Positions 1 through 9,579 of a stretch of 64,000 nt of DNA are shown here, one piece after another. Source of the stretch: an uncultured Psychroserpens sp. (GTDB lineage Bacteria; Bacteroidota; Bacteroidia; Flavobacteriales; Flavobacteriaceae); NCBI RefSeq assembly GCF_947501425.1, contig NZ_CANMVN010000004.1, forward strand, positions 1-64,000, given 5' to 3'. The translations under genes were made by a program, and so were the position numbers. The first letter of the stretch is position 1. Every line of letters starts with the position of its first letter. The notes under the pieces were generated by a model. That model was not told where the DNA came from and searched no databases. It worked only from the letters and a program-made list of their open reading frames with translations.

Positions 1-324
1 CAACCTGCAGAACCTGCAACAGAATGTTACGAAACAGCAACGTTTAATAATACCACATGTGCTTGGGAAATCACAGGAACTCAACCTGCAGAACCAGCAA
101 CAGAGTGTTACGAAACGGCTACGTTTAATAATACCACATGTGCTTGGGAAATTACAGGAACTCAACCTGCAGAACCAGCAACAGAATGTTATGAGACGGC
201 TACGTTTAATAATACGACGTGTGTTTGGGAAATTACAGGAACTCAACCTGCAGAACCAGCAACAGAATGTTACGAGACGGCTACGTTTAATAATACCACA
301 TGTGCTTGGGAAGTAACTGATAAT
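1..324 (+). repeat. Four tandem 81-bp in-frame repeats
   Basis: The unit starts with CAACCTGCAGAACC at bases 1, 82, 163 and 244, an exact 81-bp period (27 codons). Copies differ by few substitutions, mostly silent, and the last copy diverges at its 3' end (GAAGTAACT instead of GAAATTACAGGAACT). The array probably continues upstream of the window. The two cysteines per unit are conserved. Confidence 0.95.
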
Positions 325-807
325 GGAACAGGTGTAACATATTACGCGGATACAGACAACGACGGATTTGGAGATCCAGACAACACTGTAGTTGATTGTA
401 CGCTTCCAACAGGATATGTAACCGACAATACAGATTGTGATGATACTAATGACATGATCTATCCAGGTGCAACTGAAATTCCAGATAATGGAATTGATGA
501 AGACTGTGATGGAATTGATGATAGTACTCTAAGTACAGGAGAAGTGAATAGTAGAGATATTACTATAAAACCAAATCCGTTTGAAACAACAATCAATATT
601 AATCTACCATTAAGCTTAAATGGAAGTGAATTTGAAATAAATATATATGATCTGAATGGTCGTGTGGTTTACAAGAAAAGAAAATCAAGTATTGATGGTA
701 CAATTATTATAAATGATCTTGATCGATTAGAACAAGCACCATATTTCATAAAAATCTCAAATAGAGATAATGGAATTACGGTAACTAAGAAACTGATCAA
801 GTTTTAA
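1..807 (+). CDS. T9SS type A secreted protein, C-terminal part (5' truncated)
   Basis: The reading frame is open from base 1, so the N terminus lies outside the window. In order, the 268 visible residues hold four tandem 27-residue repeats (residues 1-106) with the core ETATFNNTTCAWEITGT, a calcium/metal-binding-like Asp/Cys-rich stretch (about 115-175; YYADTDNDGFGD, TDCDDTND, DEDCDG) that resembles the MopE-type metal-binding motif, and a roughly 75-residue type A sorting domain (IKPNPFETTININLP ... GRVVYKK ... KKLIKF). Type A sorting domains send proteins through the type IX secretion system. The protein is therefore extracellular or surface-anchored and probably an adhesin. The ligand cannot be told. 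It is followed by a clear terminator, so it ends its transcript. Confidence 0.85.
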   Translation, partial: QPAEPATECYETATFNNTTCAWEITGTQPAEPATECYETATFNNTTCAWEITGTQPAEPATECYETATFNNTTCVWEITGTQPAEPATECYETATFNNTTCAWEVTDNGTGVTYYADTDNDGFGDPDNTVVDCTLPTGYVTDNTDCDDTNDMIYPGATEIPDNGIDEDCDGIDDSTLSTGEVNSRDITIKPNPFETTININLPLSLNGSEFEINIYDLNGRVVYKKRKSSIDGTIIINDLDRLEQAPYFIKISNRDNGITVTKKLIKF

Positions 808-825
808 ACATAATCCTTATTGAAT

Positions 826-860
826 AAAAAAAGCTGAATTGTATGATTCAGCTTTTTTTT
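826..860 (+). terminator. Rho-independent terminator
   Basis: A nine-base-pair stem AAGCTGAAT/ATTCAGCTT (831-839 with 846-854) closes a six-base loop and runs into eight T residues. It lies 20 bases after the stop codon of the first gene. Confidence 0.9.
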
Positions 861-988
861 CATATAAATATCTAATAATCAACAAAGAAAGGATAGAGTA
901 ATATACTAAAGCAATGTGAAATCCCAGCGATTTTCAATCAACTAGTAATCAGTGAATTAAAAATCATTTACGCATTTCGTCGAATAAA

Positions 989-1020
989 TTTGCATTTCAA
1001 GGAGTTATAAGATACATTTG
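989..1020 (+). promoter_or_regulatory. Bacteroidota promoter of the LamG/T9SS gene
   Basis: TTTG at 989-992 and TACATTTG at 1013-1020 are separated by 20 bases, matching the family -33/-7 consensus (TTTG, TAnnTTTG). The predicted start of transcription is near 1025, giving a leader of about 35 bases. Confidence 0.75.
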
Positions 1021-1037
1021 TATCATAATTTATTAGT

Positions 1038-1060
1038 CCCAAACTAAAATTTAACCGCTT
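1038..1060 (+). promoter_or_regulatory. Leader motif shared with the T9SS gene at 56790
   Basis: CCCAAACTAA (1038-1047) and TTAACCGCTT (1051-1060) stand directly before the ATG. The same two decamers occur in the same order before the start at 56790. The motifs replace a Shine-Dalgarno sequence, which is not visible here. The role is unknown. Confidence 0.5.
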
Positions 1061-4000
1061 ATGAAAATTTCTACTTTTTTTCAGAAAAAGTATGCTCTAT
1101 TGGTTTTTACATTATTAACCATATGCATATCACACTCCCAAACGACAACAACTATAGGTTATTACGATTTTGAATCAGGAACCCAAGGTTGGTCAGGAGC
1201 ATCGCAAGCTTTTCGTAATAATAATGCCACTTGGGCTTACGAAGGCACGCATAGTTATTGGATACGTAATGGTTCAACACCTACAAACTCCACGATGACC
1301 TCTCCCAATTATAGTCTCTTTCTTTATGACAAAATTGACATCAAGTTCTTTTTCTCTGCTTACAGTATGGAAAATGGAGAAGATTTTATTATTGAATATA
1401 ATCATGGAGGTCTTGGTTCTTCATGGCAAATCATTGCCACCTATCGATCAGGAGATGTCGTCAATAAAAATGGAGATTTTGAGAGTACCAATAGTACGAT
1501 TTTTTACGGTAAAACAGCTACAATATTTGCTGCCGATTACACATTTCCTGTATTACCAACTGGTCAATTTAGAATTCGACCTAGAGCTAACAATAATAGT
1601 GATACTGTTATGATTGATGCCATAAGTATCATAGGAACTACATTTCAAAACCCAACAACTGGTCCTGGTGGTATTACAAACGATCTTGATTTATGGTTAA
1701 GAGCCGATCAACTGGATGGCTCTTCTGTAGCGTCTGATGGTTCGGGAGTATCACAATGGATTGATAATGGAAAAGGCAATCATGCTGAAACTGTGGTGAC
1801 TGGACAAGAACCAGTATACCGAAACAATATCAACAGAAACTTTAACTTTAATCCAGTAATAGAATTTGAAAACAATCCGAATACTGCTCCTCGGGATATG
1901 ACTTATATCATTAATAATGGTAGTAGAGATGTCTTAAAAGGAACTGGTGGCTTTAATACAAACGATATGTTTGTAGTTATAATGCCTGATCCAGAAATTA
2001 CAACATCAATGATCCCATTAGATACATTTACAAGTACCGATCCGTTAGGACAAACCTATGATGAAGATGTAACAGGGTTTGGTTACGGAGGATATTCTGC
2101 AAGATTTATTGACGAACGTTTCGCATACTGTATTGGAGTAACTAATGAATCTTCAGCTTCTAATCCAGCGCCTAGTTACGATGACGGCTATGGTCGTGCA
2201 GAAATAGGTACTGGAACTGATTATAACCAAGTCCAAATTATTAATATCAGACAAAATGCTGCTGATACAGATATGGAATTATACTTCAATGCCAATCAGA
2301 TAGGTACATTAACCAATGATATTGCAGCCTATGCTATGGTCAACAATGGGAGATTTTGGTTAGGCCGCAGTCAATACTGGGCTGGTAGTTTTGACGGACG
2401 TATCGCTGAAGTAATTACGTTTGATGATAGAAAAGATGATTCTGATTTAACAAGAGAGCGTAACAGAATACAATCTTATTTAGCGATTAAGTATGGAATT
2501 ACTTTAGGTGTCAACGGAACATCCCAAGATTATGTAAATAGTGATGGTGATGTCATATGGGACCAATCTGCAAATTCTGGCGCATACAATTATGATATTG
2601 CTGGAATAGGTAGAGATGATGATTCAGAATTAAACCAATTACAATCCAGAAGTGTCAATGATGCTGCTGATGGCACTGGTAGAATTGAAGGGATATTAAC
2701 CATGGGATTGAATGATATTTATGATACTAATAGTGAACATGCGGCTACAGATCCTACTACATTTAATGATAAAGAATACTTGGTATGGGGTAATAATGGT
2801 GTTGATTTAAATCTGGCAGCAACTACCATAACGGTAAACATGAGTGCTGGTATTACGCCTGCTCTCAGTACTGATGTATCTTTTACAGCGATGCAACGTG
2901 TTTGGAGAGTTGAAGAAACTGGTGGAGATATTCCTTCAGTGAAAGTAAGAATTCCTCAGGATGCTATTAGAAATATTACACCTCCTGGTAATTACTACAT
3001 GTTCATTTCAAGCACAGGTGTATTTGACCCTACAGCCGATTACAGAATTATGACTCCTGATGGAAGTGGAAATCTTGAAACAAATTACGATTTTGACGGT
3101 GTGAAATTTATCACTTTCGGATATGCGCCTCAGGTTATCGTTGAACGATCTGTGTATTTTGATGGTTCTGTAGATTATGTAGATATGGAAGATGCCTTAG
3201 ATCTAAACCCTTCAGGATTTACCATTTCAGCATGGATTAAAAGAGATGCTGTTGATAGTGGAACAAAGTCTATAGTATCTAAAAGAAATGTTGCGTTTAC
3301 TACAGGTTACGATTTCAGAATTTTAAACAGTAACCGTATAAATATTTCATGGAAAAATCCTGGAAGTAGAACACTAACATCTTCAGCACAAGTACCTAAC
3401 GATGAATGGCATCATGTTGCTGTCATTTATGATGGTACTACTGCATCTTTGTATATTGATGGTGTATTAGATTCGTCTGCAAACTTAACAGCTCCAGTAG
3501 ATACTGATGATTCATTTTTTATTGCTGCGGCTGGTAAAACGGCACCACAACGACATTTTAGAGGAAATATTGATGAAGTACGTGTTTGGGATAGAGCTCT
3601 TACTGAGGACCAATTACGTTTCATCATGAATCAGGAAATAGAAAATAACGCTACATTTTGTGCAGGTAAAGTATTACCTACAACCATCACTAAGAATGAT
3701 GTAGGAACCATTCCTTGGTCTGATCTGGCAGGATATTATCCAATGTCTGTTTACACGTATACCAACACTGAAGATGCTTCAGGAAATGGTAATCAAGGTG
3801 CCTTGAGAAACCTGGATACAGTTGACCGTCAAACGGCTCCACTACCTTATGAATCTCAAGCTGATGGTGACTGGACGAATAATGCAACCTGGGAAAATGG
3901 TACCATTCAAGCAATACCTAACGAATTATCTGTAGTTGATGGTACAACACCAATTGACTGGAATATTGTTAGAGTAGCTCACGATGTCACTATTGACACT

Positions 4001-5722
4001 GAAGTTGTATTAGGTAGAGACCGTAAAGTACTCGGTTTATATGTAGATTCTGGAGAATTAACCCTTGATGGTGATAATGCAGATGCTGCAGCTGGTAACG
4101 GTTTAACCATTTCGCATTATTTAAAACTCGATGGAACAATTGATCTTGAAGGTCAGTCACAACTGGTTCAGGAAACAGGTAGTGATCTTGATCCTACGTC
4201 GTCAGGTGCTTTAGAGAAAGACCAACAGGGTACAGCAGATCTTTATACATATAATTATTGGTCATCACCAGTAGGTGAGCGTAATGCGACAACAAATAAC
4301 AACTCGTATACAGTTACTGATGTCATGTTTGATGGTACAACACCAATTAACTTCATTAATTCTGGATATGATGGTACAAGTGGATCTCCAATTGGAATTG
4401 CTGATTATTGGATATGGAAATTTGCCAATCAACCAGATGATGACTATTCGGCATGGCAACATGTTAGACGAAATGGAACACTCAATGCAGGTGAAGGATT
4501 CACCATGAAAGGACCTGGAACCGGAACCATTACAGATTTACAAAATTATGTATTCCTCGGAAAACCAAATAATGGAGATATTAATCTTACATTAAATACT
4601 GGAAACGATTATTTAGTAGGAAACCCATACCCTTCTGCTATAGATGCTAACCAATTTATTACAGATAACGGACCAACAATTGATGGTGCTGGTGCTAACC
4701 CTTTAATTAGTGGTACACTTTATTTCTGGGAACATTGGGGCGGAGGAAACCATAACCTACAGGACTACCAAGGTGGTTATGCTACGTATAACTTCTCTGG
4801 TGGTGTAGCAGCACCTTCACTAGGAACCAATGATCCAGATGTAGGGACTGGTGGTACACCAACAAAATTACCAGCGCGTTACATTCCGGTAAGTCAAGGA
4901 TTCTTTGTTGTTGGTGAAAATACAGGTACGATAAACTTTAATAACGGACAACGTATTTACAGAAAAGAAGGCGTAGGAACTTCTATATTTGTTAGAAATG
5001 CTGATCCAAATTCAACAGTATATAATTACAATCAAGATACTGATGATCGTATGAAATTTAGACTAGGGTTCAACTCTGTTAATACCATTCATAGACAGTT
5101 ATTATTAACAATCGATGAAACTACAACAACAGGTTACGATTGGGCTTTTGATGCAAAGATCTACGACAACCAAATGGATGATCTATACTGGTTAATAGAC
5201 AATGAAAAATATACCATTCAAGGTAGTAATGAAGCTGAACCACATAGCGTTTACCCATTAGGTATTAAAACTCAGGACGGAGGATTAAATACAATCACTA
5301 TTGATGCCTTAGAGAATGTTCCTGATAATATCGAAATCTATATTCATGATATTGAAAATGATACATACCACAATTTAAGAGAGAGTGATTTCCAATTCTA
5401 CCTTGCAGCTGGTGAGTATTTAGATCGATTTGAATTAACCTTCAGTGAAGGCGATTCTCTAAGTACTGAGGAACAGGAACTAAATACTGTGGATGTATTC
5501 TATAATAATGACACAGATAGCATTGCGTTATTCAATCCTAATTTTGTAGACATTCGATCTATCGAGGTTTACAACATGATCGGACAAAACATAACAACTA
5601 TTGAAAATATTTCAGAACTGGACTATTCTGAATATAAAGTTAAGAACCTAAGCACTGGAACTTACATTTTAAAGATAGATACTTTAAGCGGTTTGCTATC
5701 GAAGAAAGTTTTGGTGAAATAA
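1061..5722 (+). CDS. Giant T9SS type A secreted protein with LamG domain
   Basis: A 1553-residue exported protein. Residues 1-26 form a signal peptide (LLVFTLLTICISHSQ). Next come a jelly-roll-like region (about 30-195), a long region starting LDLWLRADQLDG that matches the concanavalin/DUF8202-like part of many flavobacterial surface proteins (about 205-690), a LamG/concanavalin-like domain (about 697-860; VYFDGSVDYVDMEDALDL, FTISAWIKRD, WHHVAVIYDG), a G8-like stretch (DGDWTNNATWENG), and a C-terminal type A sorting domain ending TGTYILKIDTLSGLLSKKVLVK. The family is exported by T9SS, and LamG folds usually bind glycans or protein, so a role in adhesion or glycan binding is inferred. It has its own promoter and terminator and is monocistronic. 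The ligand is unknown. Confidence 0.85.
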   Translation: MKISTFFQKKYALLVFTLLTICISHSQTTTTIGYYDFESGTQGWSGASQAFRNNNATWAYEGTHSYWIRNGSTPTNSTMTSPNYSLFLYDKIDIKFFFSAYSMENGEDFIIEYNHGGLGSSWQIIATYRSGDVVNKNGDFESTNSTIFYGKTATIFAADYTFPVLPTGQFRIRPRANNNSDTVMIDAISIIGTTFQNPTTGPGGITNDLDLWLRADQLDGSSVASDGSGVSQWIDNGKGNHAETVVTGQEPVYRNNINRNFNFNPVIEFENNPNTAPRDMTYIINNGSRDVLKGTGGFNTNDMFVVIMPDPEITTSMIPLDTFTSTDPLGQTYDEDVTGFGYGGYSARFIDERFAYCIGVTNESSASNPAPSYDDGYGRAEIGTGTDYNQVQIINIRQNAADTDMELYFNANQIGTLTNDIAAYAMVNNGRFWLGRSQYWAGSFDGRIAEVITFDDRKDDSDLTRERNRIQSYLAIKYGITLGVNGTSQDYVNSDGDVIWDQSANSGAYNYDIAGIGRDDDSELNQLQSRSVNDAADGTGRIEGILTMGLNDIYDTNSEHAATDPTTFNDKEYLVWGNNGVDLNLAATTITVNMSAGITPALSTDVSFTAMQRVWRVEETGGDIPSVKVRIPQDAIRNITPPGNYYMFISSTGVFDPTADYRIMTPDGSGNLETNYDFDGVKFITFGYAPQVIVERSVYFDGSVDYVDMEDALDLNPSGFTISAWIKRDAVDSGTKSIVSKRNVAFTTGYDFRILNSNRINISWKNPGSRTLTSSAQVPNDEWHHVAVIYDGTTASLYIDGVLDSSANLTAPVDTDDSFFIAAAGKTAPQRHFRGNIDEVRVWDRALTEDQLRFIMNQEIENNATFCAGKVLPTTITKNDVGTIPWSDLAGYYPMSVYTYTNTEDASGNGNQGALRNLDTVDRQTAPLPYESQADGDWTNNATWENGTIQAIPNELSVVDGTTPIDWNIVRVAHDVTIDTEVVLGRDRKVLGLYVDSGELTLDGDNADAAAGNGLTISHYLKLDGTIDLEGQSQLVQETGSDLDPTSSGALEKDQQGTADLYTYNYWSSPVGERNATTNNNSYTVTDVMFDGTTPINFINSGYDGTSGSPIGIADYWIWKFANQPDDDYSAWQHVRRNGTLNAGEGFTMKGPGTGTITDLQNYVFLGKPNNGDINLTLNTGNDYLVGNPYPSAIDANQFITDNGPTIDGAGANPLISGTLYFWEHWGGGNHNLQDYQGGYATYNFSGGVAAPSLGTNDPDVGTGGTPTKLPARYIPVSQGFFVVGENTGTINFNNGQRIYRKEGVGTSIFVRNADPNSTVYNYNQDTDDRMKFRLGFNSVNTIHRQLLLTIDETTTTGYDWAFDAKIYDNQMDDLYWLIDNEKYTIQGSNEAEPHSVYPLGIKTQDGGLNTITIDALENVPDNIEIYIHDIENDTYHNLRESDFQFYLAAGEYLDRFELTFSEGDSLSTEEQELNTVDVFYNNDTDSIALFNPNFVDIRSIEVYNMIGQNITTIENISELDYSEYKVKNLSTGTYILKIDTLSGLLSKKVLVK

Positions 5723-5758
5723 TAGACCCAAATCTACCGTGATCTTAACTTAAGAATG

Positions 5759-5791
5759 CCTCTTTCCTTAATTGGAAAGAGGTTTTTTTTT
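5759..5791 (+). terminator. Rho-independent terminator
   Basis: A nine-base-pair stem CCTCTTTCC/GGAAAGAGG (5759-5767 with 5774-5782) with a six-base loop is followed by nine T residues. The T run overlaps the stop codon of hisS on the opposite strand, so two convergent genes are packed tightly here. Confidence 0.9.
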
Positions 5792-7163
5792 ATGATTTTA
5801 ATTCTGAAATAAGCTGATTCAAACTCAACTGCTGTTGTTCACCAGATTCCATATTTTTAAGTGTATAAGTACTTGATGCTAACTCAGACTCACCTAGCAA
5901 TACCACATAAGGAATTTCACGCTTGTTAGCATAATTGAATTGCTTGATGGTTTTCTTTTTATCTGGAAATAATTCGGCACTAACACCTTGTTCGCGGAGT
6001 GCTTTAATAGCCTTCATGCTAGCCATAGCTTCAGTAGTTCCAAAATTGATAAAGAGCACTTTTACCGTATTGGTTATGGTCTCAGGAAATAAATCCAGAT
6101 CCTCTAACACCAAAGCAATACGATCCAAACCAAAACTAATTCCAACACCACTCATATCTTTGAGTCCGAAAATCCCAGTGAGATCATCATAACGACCTCC
6201 ACCTCCAATAGATCCCATCTTCACACCTTCTGGTGCTGCCACTTCAAATATCGCACCTGTGTAATAATTCAATCCACGAGCTAAAGTCACATCCAGTTGC
6301 AGACTAGCTGTTTTTAATCCAAGAACATCAATATTATCGTTTATAAATTCTAGTTCCTCTATACCCTTTTTTCCTTCTTCGGAAGTCTCTAAAATCGATC
6401 TCAATTCACTAATCTGATCTCCAAAGCTGCCCTTCAGGTTAAACAACGGTTGCAACTTGTCGATACCAGATTGCGGAATCCCTTTTTCTAACATTTCAGC
6501 TTTCACCTTCTCCTCTCCTATTTTATCCAGCTTATCTAAAGCCACAGTAAAATCGATAAGCTTATCCTGAGCACCAATCACTTCGGCAATACCTGATAAT
6601 ATCTTTCGATTATTGATTTTGATAGTGACTCCTTCAAGTTTCAGCGCAGTAAACACAGCATCATATAACTGTACGAACTCCACTTCTTGCCATAAAGAAT
6701 CACTTCCTACCACATCAGCATCGCATTGATAGAATTCTCTAAAGCGTCCTTTTTGCGGACGATCTGCTCGCCAAACCGGTTGTATCTGATATCGTTTAAA
6801 TGGAAAATCGATGTCATTTTGGTGTTGTACCACATAACGCGCAAACGGAACGGTTAGATCATAACGAAGGGCTTTTTCTGAAATACCAGCTGTTAACTTA
6901 TTTGAATCTTTTGCTTGATATAACTCATCATTAACTTTACTTAAATAGTCTCCAGAATTCAAAATCTTAAAGATCAAGCGATCCCCTTCATCTCCATATT
7001 TTCCCATTAAGGTACTGGAGTTTTCAAAGCTTGGGGTTTCAATAGGTTGAAATCCGAACATTTCAAACTCACGACGAATCGTATTAAAAATATAATTTCG
7101 CTTTGCGACCTCTTGCGGATTAAAATCTCTGGTGCCTTTTGGTATGCTTGGTTTTTGTGCCAT
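5790..7163 (-). CDS. hisS: Histidyl-tRNA synthetase
   Basis: Charges tRNA-His with histidine using ATP in the cytoplasm. The 457 residues match the normal class II length. Motif 1 lies around residues 45-75, motif 2 reads [13 protein letters not shown], the histidine-specific loop is seen as [14 protein letters not shown], and motif 3 reads [13 protein letters not shown]. The C-terminal anticodon-binding domain follows (KVLFINFG to the end). The ATG start gives the usual [15 protein letters not shown] terminus. A -7 box lies at 7293-7300 on this strand, so the leader is about 125 bases and contains a REP-like element. Confidence 0.97.
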   Translation of the reverse strand: MAQKPSIPKGTRDFNPQEVAKRNYIFNTIRREFEMFGFQPIETPSFENSSTLMGKYGDEGDRLIFKILNSGDYLSKVNDELYQAKDSNKLTAGISEKALRYDLTVPFARYVVQHQNDIDFPFKRYQIQPVWRADRPQKGRFREFYQCDADVVGSDSLWQEVEFVQLYDAVFTALKLEGVTIKINNRKILSGIAEVIGAQDKLIDFTVALDKLDKIGEEKVKAEMLEKGIPQSGIDKLQPLFNLKGSFGDQISELRSILETSEEGKKGIEELEFINDNIDVLGLKTASLQLDVTLARGLNYYTGAIFEVAAPEGVKMGSIGGGGRYDDLTGIFGLKDMSGVGISFGLDRIALVLEDLDLFPETITNTVKVLFINFGTTEAMASMKAIKALREQGVSAELFPDKKKTIKQFNYANKREIPYVVLLGESELASSTYTLKNMESGEQQQLSLNQLISELKS

Positions 7164-7168
7164 AATTT

Positions 7169-7261
7169 TTCCTGCGAAAGCAGGAATCTTTTTTGATAAA
7201 ACGTTTCATTTAAATCGAGAGGAATCTGTTTTAAGATGTCTCGACTACGCTCGAAATGACA
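7169..7261 (-). repeat. REP-like intergenic repeat in the hisS leader
   Basis: Read on the minus strand, the element opens with TGTCATTTCGAGCGTAGTCG, continues with GAGACATCT, and ends in a seven-base-pair hairpin TTCCTGC/GCAGGAA with a four-base loop. This type of sequence recurs between genes in many Flavobacteriaceae (recalled knowledge). It sits between the hisS promoter and start codon, so it is probably transcribed. Confidence 0.6.
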
Positions 7262-7292
7262 GATCTATCAGAATTTATCATTTCAAACTTCA

Positions 7293-7300
7293 CAAAAATA
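7293..7300 (-). promoter_or_regulatory. Probable hisS -7 box
   Basis: The minus strand reads TATTTTTG, an exact TAnnTTTG match, about 130 bases before the hisS ATG. The -33 element is weak (TTTC at a spacing of about 21). Confidence 0.5.
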
Positions 7301-7401
7301 TTATAAATTTTAGTCGCATTCGAAAGTTATTTCAATTTTATAGTAACTTTATGCTTGTTTTGTAGTCTTACAATAAAACGCAACCAACTTTAGAGTTTAC
7401 T

Positions 7402-8640
7402 ATGTTTTCATTAGTTAGAGAAAATATCCGCATTGCCTTTGATTCTATTAGAAGTCAACTGTTACGTACCATCCTTACCGTTTTAATCATAGCCATTGGC
7501 ATTACGGCCTTGGTTGGTATTTTAAGTGCAGTATCTGCTTTGGAAAACACCATATCCAGTGATTTTTCATCCATGGGAGCCAATACCTTTAATATCCAAC
7601 GATATGAGTTTAATACGCAACGTCGTGGAGACGAAGCTCAAAAGATAAATCCAGTTATTAATTATCGACAAGTAAAAGCCTTTGAAGAAGATTATAACTT
7701 TCCGTTTACAAAAACTTCCATCTCATTCCTTGGTACACGAACTGCAGAAGTTAAATATGAAAACGAGAAAACCGATCCTGAAGTTCAGGTATATGGGATT
7801 AATGAAAACTTCATTGCAAATTCTGGATTGGAGGTTGAAGTTGGTAGAGCACTCAACTATTTTGATGTTGAGAATAGCAATAGCGTTTGTGTTATTGGTA
7901 GTGATTTGAAGAAGGCATTACTCGACGAGGTCAACCCGTTGAACAAAACCATAAGCATTAGAGGTTCAAAATTTAAAGTCATTGGTGTTTTAAAAGAAAA
8001 AGGTGCGACGTTTGGGAATAATCAGGATTTACGTGTTTTGATGCCATTACAAAAGGCTCGGACTATTTTTACCAATGCTAATATCAATTACAGTTTGAGT
8101 GTCAAAACTGATAAAAAAGACATGCTTGAAGGTGCTCAGGATGAAGCTATTTTATTATTCCGAAATATTAGAGGCTTGAACCCTATTGAAGAAAACAACT
8201 TTGGTTTAGAGCGTAGTGACGACCTTATCAACAGAATTGGATCCATTACAGGTGTTCTAGAAACAGCTGCATGGATTATTAGTATCATTACCATTTTTGG
8301 TTCTACCATTGCCTTATTAAATATGATGTTGGTGTCTGTTACTGAACGTACACGAGAAATTGGTGTGCGTAAATCGCTTGGAGCAAAACGAAGTACCATC
8401 GCATTTCAATTCTTTATCGAAACCATTATCATTGGTCAGTTAGGTGGAATTTTAGGAATCATTCTAGGAATCCTATTAGGTTTTGGTTTTGCAGCTATTG
8501 TCGACTTCAAATTTGTGATTCCATGGACTGCCATGATCTGGGCCAGTGTCATCACCTTTATTGTAGCTGTGATTTCCGGATCATATCCTGCAAATAAAGC
8601 TGCTAAGCTTGATCCAGTAGAATCGTTGCGTTATGAGTAA
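7402..8640 (+). CDS. ABC transporter permease, MacB/FtsX family
   Basis: A 412-residue inner-membrane permease. It has one N-terminal transmembrane helix (about 20-42), a periplasmic MacB-type domain (about 45-260), and three C-terminal helices of the FtsX core (about 270-400), with the conserved VTERTREIGVRKSLGAKR cytoplasmic loop and a C-terminal PVESLRYE. Such proteins pair with an ATPase and move lipoproteins, peptides or drugs, or transmit force across the membrane. No matching ATPase gene lies beside it, so the ATPase must be encoded elsewhere. An AraC-type regulator starts five bases after its stop, which suggests co-transcription. The substrate is unknown. Confidence 0.9.
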   Translation: MFSLVRENIRIAFDSIRSQLLRTILTVLIIAIGITALVGILSAVSALENTISSDFSSMGANTFNIQRYEFNTQRRGDEAQKINPVINYRQVKAFEEDYNFPFTKTSISFLGTRTAEVKYENEKTDPEVQVYGINENFIANSGLEVEVGRALNYFDVENSNSVCVIGSDLKKALLDEVNPLNKTISIRGSKFKVIGVLKEKGATFGNNQDLRVLMPLQKARTIFTNANINYSLSVKTDKKDMLEGAQDEAILLFRNIRGLNPIEENNFGLERSDDLINRIGSITGVLETAAWIISIITIFGSTIALLNMMLVSVTERTREIGVRKSLGAKRSTIAFQFFIETIIIGQLGGILGIILGILLGFGFAAIVDFKFVIPWTAMIWASVITFIVAVISGSYPANKAAKLDPVESLRYE

Positions 8641-8645
8641 CTAGT

Positions 8646-9551
8646 ATGACGCTTTCCTCAGCACATATCAAAAGCATTAATAAAGCCTTACATTATATTG
8701 AACACCATCTCGAAAGTGATCTATCATTAGAGTGTGTTGCCAGTATAGCACATTACTCGCCTTATCATTTTCATCGTGTGTTCAAACAGTTCACCAATGA
8801 AACGCTTAATAATTACATTGCCAGAAAGCGTGTAGAGAAAGCTTCTGCAGATATACTACATCGCGATGGTATTACGATTTCAGAGTTATCAACACAATAC
8901 GGATTTACAAGTCACTCATCATTTACTAGAGCTTTTAAAAAGTTCTATGGTGTGAGTCCGTCCAATTTCCGAAGAGATAGTAAAGGCAAGTATAGCAAGA
9001 TTAGTCAAGCGAAAAGCAAGAATGGACAACCCATTACCACTTTTGAGGATTATGTTTGTCATATCAATCAAAAAAACGATACAGATATGACATCCAACAT
9101 TAACGTAAAAACAATTGGTAACATACAAACTGTTGGGATAACCTGTATAGGCAAACAACAGTTAGATCAGTCTTTTAATCGCCTGCTGGAATGGGCTGGA
9201 TCAAAAGGATTGTTAAGGAATTCTGAGTTTAAAATGGCAACTATCTTTTACGATAGCTTTAAAATCACAGCTCCAGATAAAGTAAGAATGACCTGTTGTC
9301 TAGTTGTAGACGAGCCTGTAAACACTGATGGCGAGGTTGTCTCAACCACTATTAATGCAGGACAATATATTATTGCTCATTATGAAATTGGTGTTGAAGT
9401 GTTTCCTGTGACCTGGATGAATCTATTTAAATGGATGAATGATAATGGTTACAAAAAGCGTGATGCACCTCCCTTTGAAATTTACCACAACAACTTTAAT
9501 GAGCATCCTGAAAAAAAATGCATTGTTGACATGTATATTCCTGTGGAGTGA
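8646..9551 (+). CDS. AraC-family regulator with GyrI-like effector domain
   Basis: A 301-residue protein in two parts. Residues 8-108 form the two helix-turn-helix motifs of the AraC family (SVASIAHYSPYHFHRVFKQF-like segment, then TISELSTQYGFTSHSSFTRAFKKFYGVSPSNFR). Residues 145-301 match the GyrI/SoxS-effector (Rob C-terminal-like) fold and end in ECP-like KKCIVDMYIPVE. Rob-type regulators sense small hydrophobic or toxic compounds and switch on efflux. The gene starts five bases after the permease, so it may control that permease or be co-expressed with it. That link is inferred from position only. Confidence 0.9.
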   Translation: MTLSSAHIKSINKALHYIEHHLESDLSLECVASIAHYSPYHFHRVFKQFTNETLNNYIARKRVEKASADILHRDGITISELSTQYGFTSHSSFTRAFKKFYGVSPSNFRRDSKGKYSKISQAKSKNGQPITTFEDYVCHINQKNDTDMTSNINVKTIGNIQTVGITCIGKQQLDQSFNRLLEWAGSKGLLRNSEFKMATIFYDSFKITAPDKVRMTCCLVVDEPVNTDGEVVSTTINAGQYIIAHYEIGVEVFPVTWMNLFKWMNDNGYKKRDAPPFEIYHNNFNEHPEKKCIVDMYIPVE

Positions 9552-9579
9552 TTTCTAATTGTAATAAGATAAGTACAAA

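Noticed and set aside
59-316. An 85-codon frame in another phase across the repeats
   Set aside because: It is a shadow of the 81-bp repeat array; the phase starting at base 1 has a normal protein sequence and a sorting domain.
1-324. 81-bp direct repeats looking like a CRISPR array
   Set aside because: The repeats have no unique spacers, are in frame and coding, and continue into a T9SS protein.
3690-3914. Minus-strand frames inside the LamG/T9SS gene
   Set aside because: They are shadows of the coding strand without recognisable domains or promoters.
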